A DNA stretch of 64,000 nucleotides from Emmonsiellopsis sp. PD_33. Its lineage: Eukaryota; Ascomycota; Eurotiomycetes; Onygenales; Ajellomycetaceae. A program made the position numbers and the translations under genes. Where the stretch lies: the NCBI GenBank assembly GCA_032988165.1, contig JANTQF010000168.1:1-64000 (forward strand). Direction: 5' to 3'. How positions within the stretch are numbered: the first letter of the stretch is position 1; each line of letters starts with the position of its first letter. Of this stretch, positions 36,471-46,756 are shown in pieces. The notes beneath the pieces were generated by a model. It did no database searches, was not told the DNA's origin, and saw only the letters and a program-made list of their open reading frames with translations.

Positions 36471-38211
36471 ATGTGGCAATGTTTGCGCCGGAGCTCGCTT
36501 CTTCGTCCTGCCTCCCTCCGCATCGCCCCCGTGGCCCATAATGTCAACCCGTCCACCGGCCGCAGTCTACTGAACTCCTCCCCCAGTTCTGTTTCTATCT
36601 CCCTGCCACGGAGACAGATACCCTTACGATCCTTCCGCTCGGCCACCCAACCCCGATTCCCACCGGCTCCCCAGTCCCCCGCCTGCCCTGTACCTCGACG
36701 ACCAGCATATATACAACGACCGTACCGATTCTACTCCCAAGGGTCACGACGTAAGAATGTATACACCTACGTCTCCTTTGACGGACGAGGTGGCGGCGGC
36801 ACAGGCGGAGGAGGAAAAGGCCCTCGGTTTGTCCGCGCCCTGCTCATATGGGAACAGTATAAGGTCTGGATTGTTACGGCCGGAGTGGGCTCAGTGTTGT
36901 TTTATATTTGGAATCTGGAAGTGGTGCCAGTGAGTTCCTTGCCCGCCTCCCCGTCGAGGTCTTGGTTCTGAATTTGTTCCCGCCCATTAGATGACTGGGC
37001 GTCGGCGGTTTAATTTCGTCCCCACCAATTGGGAGGCGTCTATGGGCGAGACGGCATATGAGGAGATGCTACAGCAGTACCGGGGACAGATTCTGCCTGA
37101 GTCACACGAGTTGGTCCGATATGTCGATGAAGTCCTTCAGCGGCTGATATTGAATGGGCTGCCGGAGCTAGAAGCCGGAGACGAGATAATGAAAAACACG
37201 AAATGGAAGGTACATGTTGTTGATTCACCGGAAAAAAATGCAGGTGTGCTGCCCGGGTATGTTGTCTCGATCATGAAGGGTTTTGCCGACACCCTGACTG
37301 ACTATTGCTAGGGGCAACGTTTTTGTATTCACAGGGATACTTGGGGTCTGCGGTGACAAAGATGGCCTTGCTGCCGTTCTTGGACACGAAATGGCACATG
37401 TTCTTGCTCATCATATGGCCGAGCGCATGAGCACTCATGCCATTGGTATGGCTGTGGCTATGGGTATTGCTTTCTTATTTGACATTTCGGGTAATGTACC
37501 GTCGGTAATTTATCATCTTATGACGGAATTGCCGAATTCGAGGACACAGGAGGTGAGTACCGATTTCTCTGAGCTAGACGGAGTCGGATTATATGTTATA
37601 AGCTGGTGTAAGATTCTAACAAACAGAATAGAAAGAAGCAGATGAGATTGGCCTCAGTATGCGATGTACCCCGGTGGTCTGGTCGGAAAGCGGCACTAAT
37701 CAACTTTGCTCTAGTGATCATGGCTAAGGCGTGCTTCAATCCAGCGGCTGCACCACAGATGTACGTCCTCTTACCCTATATTTTACTCCTATTAGCGATA
37801 GTATGATGCCCGGAAGCTAATTTATTTCGACTAGGTGGGCTCGGATGCAACAAATTGATAAAAGCTCACCGCCTCAGATCCTATCAACACATCCTTCGGT
37901 CAGTTGATGCTAGTTCCTGTTATTGAATATAATATACTGACAGTTTGAGCAGGATCGGAGTCGACAGGAAGCTCTTGACGGATGGTGAGTTCACAATGAT
38001 CGCTCCTATTATTTCCCCCCGTCTCTAGATAATATAACTTCCCGCCGCATATGCAACTTTGACTGACGATAATTGTTCCAAAAGGCAAATGCGGGCAAAC
38101 CAGGTATACGAGAATAGCGGGTGTAGCGTGCCATCCCAATATAGTAAGAATATTTCCGCTGTCCAACCCTCTGCTCCTGGCTTGAAAGCAGATGCAATGG
38201 AGTCATGCTGA
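36471..38211 (+). CDS. oma1: Mitochondrial inner-membrane metalloendopeptidase OMA1
   Basis: M48-family stress protease that cleaves inner-membrane proteins when mitochondria lose membrane potential. Eight exons: 36471-36929, 36991-37256, 37312-37552, 37632-37656, 37715-37760, 37835-37898, 37953-37984 and 38085-38211 (419 residues). An Arg/Ser-rich presequence and a TM segment (VWIVTAGVGSVLFYIW, about 135-150) precede the peptidase domain. Zinc ligands are in HEMAH (267-271), with the third ligand E324 in KEADEIGL. The third-ligand motif is encoded by a 25-nt exon. THPSDRSRQEALDGW matches the conserved C-terminal THPS region. The last exon (after DGW) is the least certain. Start at the ATG of MWQCLRRSSLLRP. 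Confidence 0.9.
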
Positions 38212-38664
38212 CAATCCGTAGTTGGGAGTTTCGGACAGGCTGTTGAAGGTTTCTGGTAGATATCTACGGGAACAAAGCGCCTCGTCGGGGCTGGGTAAAC
38301 CTAGGTCCGAACAAACACGCAGACTTGGGATGCCTACGAGGTTCAAATCTCAGCTTTTCGCACTGTATAACTTGTACTATTATATCAACCCGGGAATTAA
38401 ATCAATCTTTTCATTTTCTCTTTCTCCTTTTCTCCATACACAGCGTAATCTCCGTACGGTAATGGCGTATTGAATACGGCGTGCAAACACTGCAAACACC
38501 GCCCGCCAAACCACCCGAGCTCACCAAATTTGGACCAGAGAGAAGCTTCAGGAAAACAGCCAGCACCACACCTCGTCTCTTCGCCTGGCTATCCCCCGCC
38601 ATCCACCCGCCCTCTTCCATTCCACCAGACACGGCGTGAGACGCACACATCCTGCACAGCCGCC
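38212..38664. promoter_or_regulatory. Spacer and cct8 promoter region
   Basis: 453 bp. No gene. The 3' half is C/A-rich, typical of leaders of highly expressed fungal genes. No specific operator recognised. Confidence 0.4.
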
Positions 38665-40702
38665 ATGTCGTTGTCGATTCCCAGCGCCCCCAATGCCGGG
38701 CTGTTCAAGCAGGGTTATCAAAGGTACGCAAAATACTAAATATATTCGAACCCACCCCGCGCACCCCTATCTTCCAATTTATATTCCGCGCAAACAGCCC
38801 TCCAACCGCTCTCCACCCCTTCGAATACATCTACCGTCCTTCTCAAACACCCTCGCAAACACAAAAACATCAAGCACACACCCACTAACATCCTTTCCCC
38901 CCACAGCCATGACTCCGAAGACGGCGCGGTCCTCCGCAACATCGAAGCCTGCCGCACCATCGCGCAGACCGTTCAGACTTCCCTGGGCCCCTATGGCCGC
39001 AACAAGATCGTCATCAACCACCTGCAGAAAATGATCCTGACCTCCGACGCCGCAACGATACTGCGCGAGCTGGAGGTTGTCCACCCTGCTGCCAAGTTGC
39101 TCGTCATGGCGAGTCAGCAGCAGGAGGCGGAGATGGGCGATGCGACGAATTTGGTCATTGTTTTGGCGGGAGAGTTGTTGAAGAAGGCAGAGGAACTGTT
39201 AAGAATGGGGCTGAAGACTAGTGATATTGTTGCGGGGTATGAGAAGGCGCAGGGGTTTGCGTTGAAGTGTTTGGAGGGTTCGTTTGTCCCTTTATATATA
39301 CATACCCTTTTTTGATGTTTATTTTGTGGCAGGGTTGTTTGGGAAGATCATATGCTAACGTGGGTTGAGATCTACAGACCTCGAGGTGGATAGACTGAAG
39401 GAACTACGATCTATATCAGAGTTGAGCAAGGCGGTCAGAACTGTCATTGCCAGCAAACAGTCTGGCTCAGAAGATATCCTTGCTCCTCTTGTTGCGGAGG
39501 CTGTTTTGGCAGTCCTCCCCAAGGTTCCTGCAAACTTCAACGTGGACAACGTCCGAGTTGTTAAGATCATGGGAGGCAGCCTGGAACAGTCGCGAGTAAT
39601 TAAGGGCATGGTCTTTGGCCGTGAACCCGACGGAGCCATTAAGAAGGCCAAAAAGGCCAAGGTCGGCGTCTTCAGCTGCCCCATTGACATCTCACAAACA
39701 GAAACAAAGGGAACTGTCCTCCTCAAGAACGCCCAGGAGATGCTCGACTTCACAAAGGGCGAAGAATCCCGCCTGGAAGCCGTGATCAAGGAACTCTACG
39801 ACTCTGGCGTCCGCGTCGTCGTGGCCGGCTCCACAGTTGGCGAGCTGGCAATGCACTACCTCAACCGCTTCAACATCCTCCTCATCAAGATCCTCTCGAA
39901 ATTCGAACTCCGCCGCCTCTGCCGCGTTGTTGGGGCTACTCCCCTTGCCCGCCTCGGAGCCCCGATGCCCGATGAAATGGGCAGCGTCGACATCGTCGAA
40001 ACTGTAGAGATCGGTGGTGACCGTGTCACTGTCTTCAGACAAGAAGACGCCGGCACCGTTACGCGGACCGCCACCATCGTGCTCCGCGGTGCTACTCAGA
40101 ACCACCTCGACGACGTCGAGCGTGCTATCGATGACGGTGTCAACGTAATCAAGGCAGTAACCAAGGACCCCCGACTTGTCCCCGGCGCCGGAGCTACGGA
40201 GATCCAGCTTGTCGAACGCATCTCCGCATTCGCAGACAAGACGCCCGGACTCCCCCAATACGCCATCCGCAAATACGCCGAGGCGTTCGAAGTCATTCCC
40301 CGCACACTCGCCGAGTCCGCAGGCCTCGACGCCACCGAGGTTCTCTCCAGACTCTACACCGCACACCAGCAACGGACACCAGCCCAGAAACCCAAGGACG
40401 ACGACGACGAAGAGGACGAGGAAGACGATGAAGAGGAAGAAGAGGAATCCGAAGACGCCTCCTCGTCTGAAGAGGAGGAACCATTCTGGACCACGGGCGT
40501 GGACTTGCTCGCGTCAACCAGCGCGGGAACGGTCGATGCGGTCGAGGAGGGCATTCTCGATCTACTCGTGTCGAAATCGTGGGCTATCCGGTTGGCGACG
40601 GAGGCGGCGAGGACGGTGCTTAGCGTTGATCAGATTATTGTGGCTAGACAGGCCGGTGGGCCGAAGCCGCCGGGTCAGAATCCTAATTGGGATGAGGACT
40701 AG
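38665..40702 (+). CDS. cct8: T-complex protein 1 (CCT/TRiC chaperonin), theta subunit
   Basis: One of eight ring subunits of the cytosolic chaperonin that folds actin and tubulin with ATP. Exons 38665-38723, 38907-39277 and 39378-40702 encode 584 residues. The N-terminus MSLSIPSAPNAGLFKQGYQ and TSLGPYGRNKIVINHLQKM are CCT8-type. The ATP-site motif is GDATN, and GAGATEIQL lies in the second half of the equatorial domain. The ending ILVDQIIVARQAGGPKPP-like (VDQIIVARQAGGPKPPG here) is characteristic of theta. An acidic low-complexity insertion of Asp/Glu/Ser follows AHQQRTPAQKPK near residue 480, making it somewhat longer than yeast Cct8. Introns of 183 and 100 nt; the second has a GTTCGT donor. 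Confidence 0.95.
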
Positions 40703-41937
40703 GGGTGAGCGGAGCGGTATTGATGTTGTTGTGGGGTTGTGATTAAGATGGGTAGGGTAGGGAAGGGGGGATATGATGGGGTTGCGTGGTTTACCTACCA
40801 GCCACGGTACGAGTTTTTGTTAATTTGAATGATATGGTTTGGTAGAGAAAAAAAAAAATAAAATGGCACGTTTTTTTTAGACGGGTTGGAATGATCTTTT
40901 CGCAGATGGGTGGATGGATGGATGGTTGGTTGGTTGAGATAATTTGATGTGATGTTATGTGTACCTATCTATCTATGTAAGGGTGCTTTGGCTGGAGGTG
41001 TTTTTATCTCCCTGGTTTCTCTCCTGGCCATCTACCTGGATCTATACCGGGTATCTTGAGGCATATGTTAATACCGATATCATTATCTCCTTGAAAAACG
41101 CCCCTTCGGGAAAAGATATGTAAAACTTGAGGGGGGAGGGGGGTATCATGTCATATCTTCGTATTCATAGGGCGGTTAAAATGCGCTTTGAAAACAACCA
41201 TTTTTTTTTAAAAAAAAAGGATCATGAACTATGTACGTTTGATTGGAGATGTCCATAGCTTTCAGTAAAACGGTGTAGTTCCCTCCCATGTGATGATCAC
41301 TATATCCGACGTAAAGAAAGCAATCACCCCTCGCATATTTTTTATCTCGAGTGTATAACCAGGTAGCGAATCGATGCTGTCTGTCGCTTGTGGATTGGGT
41401 TTCCGTCTCGTATTGTTTGTTATCGACGTATGAGTGTAGAACACGGAAGACTGTTTCGACCCCTTCTGAGGGATTGGAGGGGAGGAGAGGATGGTCGTTG
41501 GTCGTTAATATTCGATATCCGTGAGCTGGATGCTCCGCAACCCTTAACTGGCCCGCCCACATCCCAAATTTCCCTTTCGACCAGTATATTAAATATCACA
41601 CTGTCTAACGATTCTTTCGTTCTGTTTTCCTTCACTTGATTCTGTTCCGGCGTGTGGTGTTCGTGTCAGGGTTCGCGTGTGTTCTCTCAGGCGGCAGGTG
41701 GAGATGGCGGGTGGGCAATGTTCGTTATTTCAGCTTTCGTGGAGAGGGTAGGTAGGCCAAAACTCGAGGCCTAGCGCAAACATATGGAATGGGTGAGATT
41801 TCCATAAGTAACCCGTATGAATGCCATTACCATAGCCATGGCATCCTCTCAACGAACCCCGCAGGTCCGCTGCAGCCCCATATGCCATGCAATAGTGGGC
41901 TGGATGTGTATTGAAACAACCGAAAACGGGGAACGGT
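40703..41937. other. cct8 3' flank, no gene
   Basis: 1.2 kb of A/T- and G-rich spacer. It contains GATG(G) and GGTT tetranucleotide runs at about 40910-40935. A 128-codon minus-strand frame at 41176-41562 has no authentic start or recognisable content. Confidence 0.5.
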
Positions 41938-42156
41938 TCACGTCTGGTTGGCAGTCGCATTATCCCTCCCCGTCATTTCTGGTGGCTGCAGTCGGTCTAC
42001 CCGGGAGCTGCGGCGGAGATGGCGTCGTCGCGCGGTGGCCCTCCATAGATAGCCGCGGAGGAATTTGAGCCCCGTCAGGCCGAAACGGAAGAAGGTCCAG
42101 ACGAAAGCGACGGAGGCGGCAAGACGCTTCTCGGCGACGGAGAAGAAGAGATCCAT
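41938..42156 (-). CDS. Candidate small single-helix membrane protein (72 aa)
   Basis: An ATG frame beginning MDLFFSVAEKRLAASVAFVW, with one hydrophobic segment (about residues 12-38, ending LKFLRGYLW) followed by a basic Arg-rich tail. It lies divergently 352 bp from mnp1, so both could share a promoter. The frame stays open upstream for 90 bases but without another ATG. Not recognised; could be chance. Confidence 0.25.
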   Translation of the reverse strand: MDLFFSVAEKRLAASVAFVWTFFRFGLTGLKFLRGYLWRATARRRHLRRSSRVDRLQPPEMTGRDNATANQT

Positions 42157-42508
42157 GGGGCCTCGCGGTGGGAGGGCGCCCTCGGTTCCCCCTCGTAAGG
42201 CTGTTGGGAGGTTGATATATCGATTCCAAGGCTGATTGTTTATGCTGGACGAATCGAGACCGGGTCGGAGAAATTCGTCGGAGCGGAAAATTACCGGGTG
42301 TTACAGTACGGTAAGCTGGTTACACAATATGTCACGTGCTGTCCGCATTTGGAATTTTCAACCTCTGGTGAAATTCAATCTTCAATCCGCAGCCAGCGAC
42401 CTCCAGCGACAAAAACCCCATCCCACCACCGCCCGTCGGCTCAATTGCATCTCCCGCGCCCTCCGTCCACGGCACTCCCTTGAGCCCTTCCCACCCACGG
42501 CCGCAGCC
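42157..42508. promoter_or_regulatory. mnp1 promoter region
   Basis: 352 bp upstream of the bL12m gene, containing the CACGTG/AATTTT composite element listed separately. The proximal 90 bp are C-rich, as in a leader. Confidence 0.5.
42333..42358 (+). promoter_or_regulatory. CACGTG-N14-AATTTT composite element upstream of mnp1
   Basis: CACGTG at 42333-42338 (in GTCACGTGCT) and AATTTT at 42353-42358, 176 and 156 bp before the mnp1 ATG. Order, orientation, spacing and distance match the nam9 promoter. Both genes encode mitoribosomal proteins, so co-regulation is a reasonable inference. Confidence 0.6.
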
Positions 42509-43275
42509 ATGTCAATTCCTTCGCAAACCGCAGCTCGGTGCTGCCGCAACATCCTCCGCCAATCCCCATCCCTCCGCCTCTCCTCGTCCGCACAGTTCTC
42601 CCAATGCAAACGGATAGCCCCAGTTGCCATGGGTGCGAGACGGTGGCAGTCTACCGAGGCTGGTGAGGCCGCCGCTCCCGCCAACCCCAAGATTACACAG
42701 ATCGTGGATCAAATAAGCCAATTGACTTTGTTGGAAACTGCGGATTTGGTCTCGAGCTTGAAGGTTTGTTAATTGAATGCAGTGATTGTGTTTTTTTTTT
42801 CTTTTCTTTTCTGGGGCTTATAACGTTTTTCTGTGGTGACGTTGAATTGGATGTTCCGGGAAGGGGGGAGGAGAAGACATGGATGGGTGGTGGAGAGTTT
42901 CATGCCTGGCCTCGAAAATATACTAACTATGCCCTTACTCGACTATAGTCTCGCCTTAACATTCCCGATCTGCCCATTGGAGGTTTCGCCGCTGGCCCGG
43001 CCGGTGGTGCCGCCCCCGCCCCCGTTGAGGAGGAAGAAGCTGCGCCCGCCGCACAGGAGAAGACACTGTTTAACCTGAAGCTGGAGTCGTTCGAGGCCAG
43101 CGCGAAACCAAAGATTATCAAGGAGATCAAGTCGATGCTCGGCCTGAGCTTGGTTGACAGCAAGAAATTCGTTGAGGGTGCGCCCAAGATGATGAAGGAG
43201 TCCGTGCCGAAGGAGGAGGCGGAGAAGATTGTTAAGACGCTGCAGGACCTGGGTGCTAAGGTTTCTATGGAGTGA
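42509..43275 (+). CDS. mnp1: Mitochondrial large-subunit ribosomal protein bL12m (L7/L12)
   Basis: Stalk protein of the mitochondrial 54S subunit that recruits translation factors. Exons 42509-42763 and 42949-43275 (185-nt intron, donor GTTTGT) encode 193 residues. A Ser/Arg presequence ends near RRWQSTEAG. The N-terminal dimerisation helix follows (KITQIVDQISQLTLLETADL), then an Ala/Pro hinge with a Glu run. The C-terminal L7/L12 fold contains EIKSMLGLSLVDSKKFVEG and ends KTLQDLGAKVSME. All family landmarks are intact. The ATG was chosen as the first that leaves a plausible presequence; the upstream in-frame extension is promoter sequence. Confidence 0.95.
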
Positions 43276-43645
43276 TTTTGCTGTTCTCGACTTTTTTGCT
43301 GAGGATTTTGGAGTTCTTTTTTAAAGGTGCAAGATAGATCGTTGAGATATGTATGGTATGTGGGGAGGAATGCCTGGTACGCTGTTTGTGTTGTGTGTAC
43401 GAGTGTAGAGGAAATATATTGTACATTATCTTTTATCTGTGAGATGTTTTATTATATGTATCTGGCAAGTTTACTGCTTTTCTTATACGATAGCCACAAT
43501 CTCGTCCTTCTATTATTATGGCTACTATGTTTGGCGCCGCCGAATTCTGCCGAGTCTCACCGCCATCTAAATTTCCAAAACCAACCTCCAGAAGACTGGG
43601 AGCTCTTCACAACCACTTTCTCATTCCTGCTCCGACTCCGGGACA
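43276..43645. other. Spacer between mnp1 and the TPR-protein gene
   Basis: 370 bp, T/G-rich 3' flank of mnp1 and then a short promoter. Nothing specific seen. Confidence 0.4.
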
Positions 43646-45038
43646 ATGCTGGCTTTACGGCGTTTAAGGCTACGGCCCCAATGGCCTTCATATCATATCT
43701 CACTTGTGCCTGCAAATCGCTTTCATTCCTCTCCTAATCTCACAGCCCGCCCGGCACCCTCCCTCCGAGAGAAGCGTTGGGCTCCAGAACGAAGCACTTC
43801 CGCTGCTCTCTTAACAGAAGACGAAGCGAATTCCTTGATTAAAAATCTTCCCATCGAGTTATTCCAACAAGCTATCAACGCCGGCTTTTTGTACGGCAGG
43901 AACATAGATGTTGTTAAGAAGATCGCAACACGGATGATAGCTTTGGCTCACACGCCAATGCTCCAGAGAACGGATTTTGAGCTGCGTGTCCATGAAGGTG
44001 AATACTTATAGCCCCGCGTCAACCACTTGATTCTAAGCCATCTATTAATGGGATTGGGATGTGCACTAATATGACACTCATCATGCTGTAGATGTTGGGG
44101 CGATTATTATGGTCGCTTTTATGTTTCTTGAACATAGAAAATACCGCATTATAGGGAATTGGATAATGCCTCTTTTAGCAGCCGAAGGTCACCCATTACC
44201 GCTTTTATATGTTGTAAAGAAGCAACTTGATAGGGGTATCTACAAACCATCTCCATTGAGCCGGCATGTGGAACGCCTTTCCCAGCTTCAGCTGGCTGAC
44301 GCAATGGTACTTCATGGAATGATTTTGCAGCTGAAGGGTCAATTCCAGGAAGCAGGGGACCTTTATCATGAAGCGTTGGTACGCATAGGTAAATCCAACA
44401 CCTATCGGGATCAAACATATCCGAATCCCTTCAACCTGGCCAAAGTCCCCCAGGCGTGGGAAATGTACGTGGCCTTGAAGTGCGAGATGGGAGATATTCC
44501 TGCCGCTTTGGACGTCCTCTGGCATTACGCCCTTAAACTCGAACATCCTGCTGCGTTCAGATTGCTCGCCACGCTTGCCAAACAGCACAAGAACTTGCCA
44601 CTGGCTGACTACGAACATTATCTGATCAGGGCGGCCATGGCCGCCGATCCTATTGCATGTTGTCTACTGGGGCAATTCTATGTGGAGGGACATATTGAGA
44701 ACGTCAAGAACGCGAATGGTTCTCCCAATTCGTATTTCCGACCCCCACCCAAATCTCCGGAAGAGAGGTTCTATAGAAAGTACCCCCATAATGAACTTCT
44801 CGATAAGGCAATTGACTGGTATGAGATTGCCATTAACTGTGGTTATAAGTGGGCGGCGCTTCCGATGGCATGGATCTTCCGCGAGCAGGGGGATCTTAGT
44901 GAGGGAATGAAATATCTGGACATTGCGGAAAAAGTCGAGCAGTGTGCACATGAGGCACAGCAATTTCGGAAAGTGTTCGACAATTGGGAACTCGAAGTTC
45001 CGTTTAACGAATATATTGTGAATAAGCGGCCGTTTTGA
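43646..45038 (+). CDS. Mitochondrial TPR/Sel1-like repeat protein
   Basis: Exons 43646-43997 and 44092-45038 (94-nt intron) encode 432 residues. The N-terminus MLALRRLRLRPQWPSYHIS is a typical cleavable mitochondrial presequence. The rest is helical with TPR/Sel1-like units: AMVLHGMILQLKGQFQEAG, AALDVLWHYALKLEHPAAF, AIDWYEIAINCGYKWAA and AWIFREQGDLSEGMKYLDIA. Helical-repeat proteins of this size include mitochondrial assembly factors such as yeast Mss2 (Cox2 export), but identity with Mss2 is only a guess. Convergent with velC, 277 bp apart. Confidence 0.8.
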
Positions 45039-45315
45039 TGATTGGGGAATCGAGGCCATTTTTTGCTTGGGTGTGGGATCGGGGACCCAACTGGGTTTTA
45101 CGGAACTTCGGGTTCCGAAAGGGCAAAACTTCCCAGAGAGGTGAGCTACCCCTTCCATTGTAATCACAAGAAAGCAATAATAGGCAACGTGGGCAAGTTG
45201 AGTTAACCTGTCTCGCTAGAAAGCCGACTTTTTCTATACCTATGTTGCTATATACATGGGTATGTGTTGGATATACCCTCACTCTAGTAAATGAAGCTAG
45301 ATTGCAACCACCTGC

Positions 45316-46756
45316 TCAGTCCTCGTCGCCTTCATTCTGCTCTTCGCTACCACTCTGCGTGTCCATTCTGCCACGTTGTCCCCGCGGTTCTTTCCTCGTC
45401 GTAATTCCCGACGCGCCTAAGGTCTTCAGCTGCATTGTCAAATACGGTGTCGCCTTCATCCCGGGAAAGTCCTTGGCAGGAAATACTTGGAAAGGCTGGG
45501 ACCAGGCTTCATGGAGGATAGGAGCCCATTGCGGGTGACCAGACATGGTGCTCACAATATCTATGAGGCTGAACCGCAGCCTATAGTGCCCTGCTGTGCG
45601 GACGCAAAGGTCCGGGAAGATGAAGAAAACTGCGGGAATCGGGCCAGAATGGATGGCGGGGTTAATCTCACTATTTGGCGCCGATCGTGGGTGGGATGGT
45701 GCTCGAGCCGGCTCTGGATCTTCGTCGACTGAAAATGAACTCGCATGTATGCTTCCTGATAAGATCCGAACCTGTCTTGTTTGCAATTCGCTCCCGGGGT
45801 CACCGGATACCCGCCCCGCCTGGCTTCTATCGAGGTAATGCTCTGCAGTACTTGGGTAAAGCAGCTGTCCGTCGGAGTCATCTTCGTGGCCCTTTGGGAT
45901 TGAATATAACTGACATGCGACAACGTATTGGGGACTTATCAGGTGCCGCGCATCCTCTTCCGAATGCGGAGAAAAGTCCATCATTAGGAGCTGGACGATT
46001 GGAAGCGGGTCAACTGGCCTCCGACATTTATCTCCTGCTCCACATGCCCGAGCTTGAGTGGGCTGTTGACGAATGAACAAGCGAAGTCGGGGACGAGAAG
46101 GTACGGCCGGCGGTGGGGATGATGATGGTTGGGGGTGTAGGAGGTGCCCGAAGCCCGAAGGCACAGATTGAGCCATGTGGGCTTTGCGATGCGTCGATGG
46201 CACTGGACTATGTTGTGACGCAGTCGAATTTGTAGGTGATGGTCGCGAAAAGTTCGGGGAGCTATAACAGCAAACTTGTTAGGAGGGGTTTCGGGAATAT
46301 GGGGCATTTCAGGAGGATATCCGTAGTATTCATTCACCTGTTTGTTTCTTGATTTGGGATGTTCTCTGAATATCTGCTGCTGGATTCGAAACTGGCCTCA
46401 ACCCTTCTATGGCTCGAAAACGGAGTACGCGGCCCTCCAGATGAGTTTCCCACGCTTCGAGGCATTCCCTCTGACATTAAGGATGCTGCTGCATCAAATG
46501 GCCTCCCTGTGCCTACCGAAGCACTAGTTGGACGCGAAGGGTCAACACCAAACCCTACTTGAGAAGGATATGGGCTCTGCGCAGCTGGTACGGGACCATA
46601 TCGCACAAAACTAGGATATATAACGGGCGGTGGATATCCAAAAACTGTGCTTGCCTGCGACGTTATGGGAGCGGAGAATGGACCATTTCCACGAGGATAG
46701 TGCGAGGAATATATCGGCCTATCTGGTGCCTCTCTGGAGGTTCTGTTCGGGTCCAT
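45316..46756 (-). CDS. velC: Velvet-domain developmental regulator, VelC type
   Basis: Velvet proteins are fungal transcription factors with an NF-kB-like fold that couple development and secondary metabolism; VelC promotes sexual development in aspergilli. Exons (minus) are 46756-46338 and 46261-45316, giving 454 residues. The N-terminal 200 residues are Pro/Ser-rich and disordered. The C-terminal velvet domain (about 200-430) has RLRLFIRQQPTQARACG, PIVQL, the region AVFFIFPDLCVRTAGHYRLR, and SQPFQVFPAKDFPGMKATPYLT. The 76-nt intron (46337-46262) is placed by phase and restores one frame from the N-terminus to the velvet domain. The start MDPNRTSREAP is the first in-frame ATG; a further 5' exon is possible. 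VelC, rather than VelB or VosA, is favoured by the long N-terminus and AKDFPGM. Confidence 0.87.

Noticed and set aside
45445..46076. Plus-strand frames antisense to velC
   Set aside because: Shadows of the velvet coding sequence; their composition follows the reverse complement of velC.
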